Shown one piece after another: positions 25,983-31,013 of a stretch of 31,013 bases of DNA. Positions within the stretch are counted from its first letter, which is position 1; each line of letters opens with the position of its first letter. Made by a program: the position numbers and the translations under genes. Origin of the DNA: Hyphomicrobiaceae bacterium (GTDB lineage: Bacteria; Pseudomonadota; Alphaproteobacteria; Rhizobiales; Hyphomicrobiaceae); the NCBI GenBank assembly GCA_013214245.1, contig JABSQE010000150.1, forward strand, positions 1 through 31,013, in the 5' to 3' direction. The notes under the pieces were generated by a model. The model had not been told where the DNA came from and ran no database searches. It saw only the letters and a program-made list of their open reading frames with translations.

Positions 25983-27200
25983 TTATACTCCAATATTTCT
26001 TTCTTTTGTATGGTCTAGATAGAACAAAAATAACACAAATATTATTGCAATAATTAAAATAATAAGATTCAAAATTATCCAGCCTATGTAAGCTTGTAGC
26101 AAGCCAGAAAGTCCTGCTAAAATTACGGTTACAAAAAAAACTATAAAATCGTGGCTTGCCTGTACTTTTGCGCGCTCTGATGGCTCATAAGTTTCTGTAA
26201 GCAAAGATGATCCACCGATGTACATAAAGTTCCAGCCCACACCCACAAGAGTATTAGAAATAAAAAAATTCATAAAATTTATACCTGAAGCATTGGTCAA
26301 AGCGCACACTCCTATTGTGAAAGCACCAATAATAATAATTCGGAACGAACCAAAGCGAACGATAAGATGACCGGTCAAGAATGAAGGTATAAACATACCT
26401 ATTACATGGGCCTGAGTAACTGTTGTGCTGGAATCAAAATCAAAACCACAGGCAAACATAGCAAGTGGTGTTCCAGACATAATCAAGGCCATGGCTCCGT
26501 AACTAATCGTTGAGGATAAAATTGCTGTGATATATTTTGGTTTACACATGATAATACGCATAGGTCTACCGCCAGATAAGCGCTCCTGCTTTGTCAGGTG
26601 TGGGATCTTAAGACCTTGAATTACTAGTAAAGAAATCAAATTGTAAATTACTATCATAAAGTAAATTCCAGCGAACATTATAGGTGCGAACCAGTCAACT
26701 GTGTATTTAGCTGTTTGTGGTCCTACTAGACCCGCTATTACACCTCCCGCTAAAACAAGTGATATAGATTTGGGACGAGATATATCGTTCACCGCATCGG
26801 CAGCCGCAAAACGGTAGTATGTTGCAAAAGATGCTGCGCAGCCTATCAATATTAATCCAACGCATAGCAAAAGAAAATCTTGACGAAAGACAGCTGCCGT
26901 AGATATACCTCCTGCAGCCGCTCCTATTAAACTGCCTAACGAAAAGCCTGCACGTCGTCCAATTCTTGCCATAAGCAAGGAGGCAGGAACACTGAAAGCC
27001 ATAATACCAAAATAATATGCCATAAATGGAAGTGTTGCGAGTGTTTTATCTACCCCTAGTAATGCATATCCGGTTAGAGGAGTTGCGGTAACGACAAGTG
27101 CTGTCACACAAATATGAAGCGCCTGACAGATTGCTAATAAAGTGATATTGCGATAAATGCTAATAAGCATCAGTGTTCTAGATATTTTTTTTGAAGCCAT
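25983..27200 (-). CDS. MFS transporter, substrate unknown
   Basis: A 405-residue polytopic membrane protein with about 12 hydrophobic segments. The loop after the second segment reads LLMARIGRRAGFSLG (about 77-91), the MFS motif A. Another shared feature is NTLVGVGWNFMYIGGSSLLTETYEPSERAK (about 315-344), seen in a group of alphaproteobacterial MFS permeases. The N-terminus is preceded by about ten mostly basic and polar residues (MASKKISRT). ATG 27200 is the likely start; an internal Met at residue 10 is possible. It stands alone, facing btaB, with long empty DNA on both sides. In relatives an MFS gene is sometimes found near rpmG, so it may be ancestral here. The direction (uptake or export) and substrate cannot be told. 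Confidence 0.87.
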   Translation of the reverse strand: MASKKISRTLMLISIYRNITLLAICQALHICVTALVVTATPLTGYALLGVDKTLATLPFMAYYFGIMAFSVPASLLMARIGRRAGFSLGSLIGAAAGGISTAAVFRQDFLLLCVGLILIGCAASFATYYRFAAADAVNDISRPKSISLVLAGGVIAGLVGPQTAKYTVDWFAPIMFAGIYFMIVIYNLISLLVIQGLKIPHLTKQERLSGGRPMRIIMCKPKYITAILSSTISYGAMALIMSGTPLAMFACGFDFDSSTTVTQAHVIGMFIPSFLTGHLIVRFGSFRIIIIGAFTIGVCALTNASGINFMNFFISNTLVGVGWNFMYIGGSSLLTETYEPSERAKVQASHDFIVFFVTVILAGLSGLLQAYIGWIILNLIILIIAIIFVLFLFYLDHTKERNIGV

Positions 27201-28049
27201 TTCTTATCTATAACTTTGAAGGCTCTATTACTCATACTGCTTTCACAGTATACAGCCTTGTAACTTGTATTTATTTTCGCATATTCCCAGCTGACTGCTA
27301 GCTCTGTCGTCTAGTTAGCTATCAAAACAAAATATAAATTTGAAATATCGAAAACAAATTTTATTGTTCAAACATTGTTCTGAAGTACTGAAAACTTGAA
27401 CACATCATCTGTATCGAAGGATCGACTACCTACTTACATCATAAGTACATCTCTATTTATTGCATAGATGATATAATGTCTTTAGCTGATAGTTTCATAG
27501 AAAGCTTTGAAAGTACCAATAATGTAAATTTTGCACAGCCAGATGTTAATCATTCTGTAATATAAAATGAGCTCGCATCAGGTATTTGCTAATTTATGTA
27601 AACTGTTTGGATATTTAAATATTTAAGCATAATTTACAGTTTGGATTTGCTTCTAACCTAAGAATTTTCTAAATACTGACCTATAAGCTTGCTTAAGGTT
27701 TAAGCTAAATGAAAATCTGAAAGACAGTTATATAAAAATATATTTCACATTTTGTAGCAAAAACTGGTGATTTCAAATACAGCTTTATACGAAATAGATT
27801 TAAGCTCTAATCCTAGAAGATTAGTCTGTTTTAGTTACTGGCAGGGTCCAAGCGGAATAGGTAACATCTTGAATGAATTTTTTCTTCAAGAAGGATATAG
27901 AAGAGGATATTGAAGTTATGTAGAATATTAATTAGAATCTCTCCAAGAGCATACCTGGATAGTGAATGGTTAGATGACGTATACTCTGGTTAATCGAACT
28001 TAATTTTACAGCTTAATAGTTTGCTGGGTTCAATATGTAGATGATACAC
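27201..28049. other. 850-base spacer between the MFS gene and rpmG
   Basis: No gene is supported. The largest ATG frame I noticed is a 29-codon stretch at 27476-27565 with no ribosome-binding site. The other frames are broken. The NUDIX and DUF983 genes expected near rpmG in relatives cannot be read here. Confidence 0.5.
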
Positions 28050-28078
28050 TTGACATTTATATATGTGTGAGCAATATA
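28050..28078 (+). promoter_or_regulatory. probable sigma-70 promoter of rpmG
   Basis: A perfect TTGACA (28050-28055) is followed by a 17-base spacer and AATATA (28073-28078), inside an AATATAAA run that could also be read as TATAAA with a 19-base spacer. A transcript starting near 28085 would have a leader of about 24 bases before the rpmG ATG at 28109. Confidence 0.5.
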
Positions 28079-28108
28079 AAAAATACACATTTTATTTAAG
28101 GTCCGAGA

Positions 28109-28276
28109 ATGGCAAAACCAGTTACACAAAAAATAAAGTTAGTTTCTACTGCGAATACAGGATATTTTTATGTTACAAAAAAAAACCCACGCAATACTAC
28201 TGAAAAGATTACGTTTCGAAAATATGATCCAGTCTTAAGGAAACATGTTCAGTTTAAAGAAGCGAAGATCAAGTAA
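28109..28276 (+). CDS. rpmG: 50S ribosomal protein L33
   Basis: A 55-residue small basic protein, MAKPVTQKIKLVSTANTGYF at the start, then YVTKKNPRNTTEKITFRKYD and the LRKHVQFKEAKIK end, the standard L33 pattern. It has no cysteines, so it is the zinc-free C-minus form usual in alphaproteobacteria. AAGG at 28098-28101 lies 7 bases before the ATG. It is too short for ordinary ORF filters but clearly real. In relatives rpmG lies downstream of rnr in the same block; here the space between has the btaAB genes, the MFS gene and much empty DNA. Confidence 0.96.
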   Translation: MAKPVTQKIKLVSTANTGYFYVTKKNPRNTTEKITFRKYDPVLRKHVQFKEAKIK

Positions 28277-30320
28277 GTTACTTATATCATACACAAGTAG
28301 TTTTAAAATATCGCGTATTTTGATCAGTTGGTGTCGTATTTGGTTTATGACAATTTATTTGGTGGATCACTCATTTTATCTCGAGATTTTGAGTAAATCA
28401 GTTTATTAGCTATTATGTTTCGAATATAAACTTATTGGTTTTTCACTTTTCATTTTTGTCTTATTGTGTAAGTGGTTTACAGGTTGGATATAGGTGTAGT
28501 ATTTTGCAAAGTATTTTTGGAAACTAAGGTAATCATAACTTTTATAAGTAAAATGCTATGATGATAGCTTGATTATTTACATTTAAGCATTATCAGGCAA
28601 TTTACATGTCACGTGTGATTAGAAAACTATGTTTTCCTTACACTGGCATACTTTTAGTTTAAGCATGTACCCTGTGTATTATAAATTTTTGCTAGATATT
28701 AACTTTTACAGTTAATTTTATTCTTAATCCTACTCCTACTCAATATCATACAGTTGCCTCTGATTTCAATTATTCGATTATTATATTGTTATCTACATTT
28801 ACCCATGTTATTAAAGCTCTTTTAAATACGTACAGTTAAAGATACTTTAATCTCTAATTGTGGCATTAAAACTTATGGTTTACTAATTTTTCAGTTTAGC
28901 TATTTTTTTTGTATGAGAAATACGTTTAAGCAGAGCTATCTGCTACTAAAACGTCTATTGCTTTCTTGGTGAAACAGTTTCTGATCTTTCAAAAGCTTTT
29001 CTGCCATTAATACAGATATACTTAACTCTCTTTATACTTCAAATAATATTTTTTCAGAGTTAATTACCTGTTTCTTGGTTCTAGGATACGCTCTTAAAAA
29101 GTTCTTTACTACCCGAGGATTAGTTTTAATAGAAGCATTAAAAGTACTAAGATTCTATCTAATCCGCTACTACACTATAGCGAAGAGAACATGTTGGTTT
29201 GTGAGTTGATACATCATAGGACGTATGACGTGTTTATCTCTTATAATACCTATACTGGTATGTAACGTTTTGATTACGACTTTCAAAAAACTGAAGAATT
29301 CGCCGTTTGTAGTGATCTTCACGGTCGACTAACAAAAAATTTAATCGAATCTATAAACTTTTTTAAGTGTACGGTTTTCATACCGTTTGTGAATAAGTTT
29401 GGTTGAGATACCTGTATCATTTGAGAAAAACTCAGCTGTCTGTTGAGTTACGTGGAGAGAGCTAGCTTTTCAACTAAAATGTTCTAATATTAAGCGACTG
29501 TTTCAATTGACTAGATTTAGTTTACGCGCCCTCATTTGTTGTTATTATGTTAGATAACAAGGGTCTGTGTGAGCAAATGTTTGATTTATTGGAATAACTT
29601 TAAGAAAGCCCAAGCCAATAATTGCAGAACTATTCATAGTGAAACAATTGTTTGAGAATGTTAAAGTCCATATCTGAAATTAGTTATCTTTTAGATCTGT
29701 ATGCGTAAGAATGTCTAACTGCTATCTTCCAGCTTACAATTTATTTCTTTATAGGAATTTTTAATTCGGCCTTCGCTATCGTGTCTCTGAGTAGCAAGTT
29801 CTTGTAATTGCTAATGTTCATCTATCTATGCTGAGACCGAAAGGCACATTATCAATTACACTAAATCTCCTAAAGGCAGGTTGTTAGATCATGCTTGCCT
29901 ACATTCATTTTTAAAATGGCAAAGTTCATATGAGCGTATTGTATATAGCAGACCTAAGTTATCTTATGATTTTGTTAAAGCTAGAGCTGAAGCATAAAGC
30001 TTTTCAGAAAGTGCTACGATATTTACTGTTCCCGCATTATGCTGCAAATGCGAATGCAATTTTTTATTTGTAGCCCGATTATTGCTTTTCGTGACGGTTC
30101 ATCCAGCTTGTGTTAGATGCAAAAAACTTTTTACTATTACGGTTGGAGAGAATATTTCTCTTCACCCCCTGCAAGCTGAACATAAACTTGCACTAAGAAA
30201 CATTTGTTTCTCGTATAACACAAACCTAGCTCAAGTTTATGTGCTGACTATATTTTTTTACTTAACAAAACCTGAAATGAGAACTCTCTTTTCATTAAAA
30301 AAATTTATTCTAGTGAAATG
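28277..30320. other. 2-kb gene desert
   Basis: Over 2 kb on both strands I find no gene that I would support. A 95-codon frame at 30082-30369 runs into the convergent imelysin gene and its peptide is unlike any family I know, so I treat it as chance. Short unbroken pieces occur (for example about 29300-29400 and 29850-29995 on the plus strand) but no motif is clear. In relatives pleD/divK-type regulator genes can lie near rpmG; I could not read receiver or GGDEF motifs here. No tRNA T-loop signature was found. Most likely this is non-functional decayed sequence. Confidence 0.5.
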
Positions 30321-31013
30321 TCACTCAATATCTAAAGGGCTGTCAAGACTATTAGAGCCAGCGAATTGAATCCTTTTTAGATTAAGCGCTGCAGCGGCGC
30401 GTTTTATATATTTTGTTTGCATAAGCAAACTGTCTATAGCTGATTGTACCGTCTTATTTCCTGCTGCATTACCCTCCGCAATCATTTGATCGTATGCTTC
30501 TGTCGTTTCCGCACGTGCGACTAATATCTCAAATTTATTTATTGTTTTGCTCAATGCAGTTCTCAAACGGCTGTCAATTTCGTTGTCTACTGTCTTTACT
30601 AAATCAGACAGACTAGCGCCAATAACAATGCTGCCGTCAATGCGTTTATAGCGGCCAAGATAGACATTTTGAATGCCAATAGCATTGTAGTAATGAGAAT
30701 TGTGCGTGTTATCAGCAAAACAATCATGCTCCTCCTCTGAGTCGTGTAATAGCAGACCAAGTTTCATACGTTCGCCAGCAAGCTCACCATAAGAAAGGGA
30801 GCCCATACCCGTAAAAATAGCCGTATAAGCATTTACAGTATTTTTTGCCATTAACGTCTTGCGAGCCTCACCATTCGAGGTCCATTGCTTTACCATCCAA
30901 TCTAGGTCGTCTATCAACAACTCGGTCACCACTTTTAGATACCGAACACGACGGTCGCAATTACCACCTGTACAATTTTTAGGATCAAAATCTGTTGCAG
31001 GGCGATTTCCAGC
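30321..31013 (-). CDS. imelysin-family (peptidase M75) protein, partial: 5' end outside window
   Basis: The frame is open from the window edge to the TAA at 30321-30323, giving the last 230 residues of an imelysin-family protein. These are secreted or periplasmic, often lipid-anchored, proteins linked to iron uptake, originally named from the ICMP insulin-cleaving membrane protease. The first visible residues, AGNRPATDFDPKNC with CTGGNCDRRVRYL, match the family segment before the second helical bundle. Then come TELLIDDLDWMVKQW, the highly conserved FTGMGSLSYGELAGERM and the EEEHDCFADNTHNS block, followed by IQNVYLGRY. The GELAGERM and EEEHDCFSDNT segments are the best conserved in this group. 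A start at GTG 30932 would be internal to the family pattern, so I extend to the edge. The frame shows no damage. Confidence 0.9.
   Translation of the reverse strand, partial: AGNRPATDFDPKNCTGGNCDRRVRYLKVVTELLIDDLDWMVKQWTSNGEARKTLMAKNTVNAYTAIFTGMGSLSYGELAGERMKLGLLLHDSEEEHDCFADNTHNSHYYNAIGIQNVYLGRYKRIDGSIVIGASLSDLVKTVDNEIDSRLRTALSKTINKFEILVARAETTEAYDQMIAEGNAAGNKTVQSAIDSLLMQTKYIKRAAAALNLKRIQFAGSNSLDSPLDIE

Noticed and set aside
30082..30369. 95-codon frame on the plus strand at the end of the gene desert
   Set aside because: It overlaps the 3' end of the convergent, well-supported imelysin gene and its peptide has no known motif; a chance open frame in AT-rich DNA is more likely.
1..31013. CRISPR arrays, phage genes, transposases, toxin-antitoxin pairs or a biosynthetic gene cluster
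   Set aside because: No regularly spaced repeats, integrase, transposase or terminal inverted repeats, and no polyketide synthase or peptide synthetase motifs were seen anywhere in the window.

Overview
The window looks like chromosome from an AT-rich alphaproteobacterium with a shrinking, decaying genome, most likely host-restricted. The core genes (the nifS-sufB-sufC-sufD-sufS-sufT-sufA set, and the order pyrB-pyrC-plsY-topA-rnr-rpmG) have the order and protein features typical of Rhodospirillales-like bacteria. Between them lie unusually long, stop-riddled, AT-rich spacers and clear pseudogenes. Intact genes cover about 64% of the bases by summing their lengths. This style (alphaproteobacterial core, low coding density, many relics) fits known symbionts such as Candidatus Endolissoclinum of tunicates, but that assignment is inference, not something read from a marker gene.

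Layout. (1) 1-2567 is a ruined dTDP-L-rhamnose locus, rfbC-rfbB-rfbD, broken by frameshifts (three of them in six-base homopolymers) and a nonsense codon. (2) 2568-3517 has no credible gene. (3) 3518-4603 is an intact chorismate synthase, aroC. (4) 5024-12456, minus strand, is a full SUF iron-sulfur cluster assembly operon, transcribed nifS, sufB, sufC, sufD, sufS, sufT, sufA, with an odd 400-base gap between sufB and sufC and no Rrf2/IscR-type regulator upstream. (5) 13150-16972, plus strand, holds an alpha/beta hydrolase, pyrB with a dihydroorotase-like pyrC, and plsY. (6) 17403-22421 holds topA and an rnr gene whose first domains have decayed. (7) 23196-25145 is btaA-btaB, the two-enzyme route to the betaine lipid DGTS. 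(8) 25983-27200, minus strand, is a lone MFS transporter. (9) 28109-28276 is rpmG, not in the supplied ORF set. (10) 28277-30320 is a 2-kb gene desert. (11) 30321-31013, minus strand, is the C-terminal part of an imelysin-family protein cut by the window edge.

The surviving genes are mostly essential housekeeping (Fe-S clusters, pyrimidines, phospholipid synthesis, DNA topology, RNA decay, translation, chorismate). What has been lost is cell-surface sugar synthesis and, apparently, dprA. The betaine-lipid pair is the most notable retained accessory function. I saw no CRISPR array, prophage, insertion sequence, tRNA or rRNA gene. I found no clear new multi-gene system; the most interesting points are the retained btaAB pair, the N-terminally eroded but catalytically complete RNase R, the dihydroorotase homologue lacking metal ligands, and dyad-rich non-coding DNA around the suf operon.
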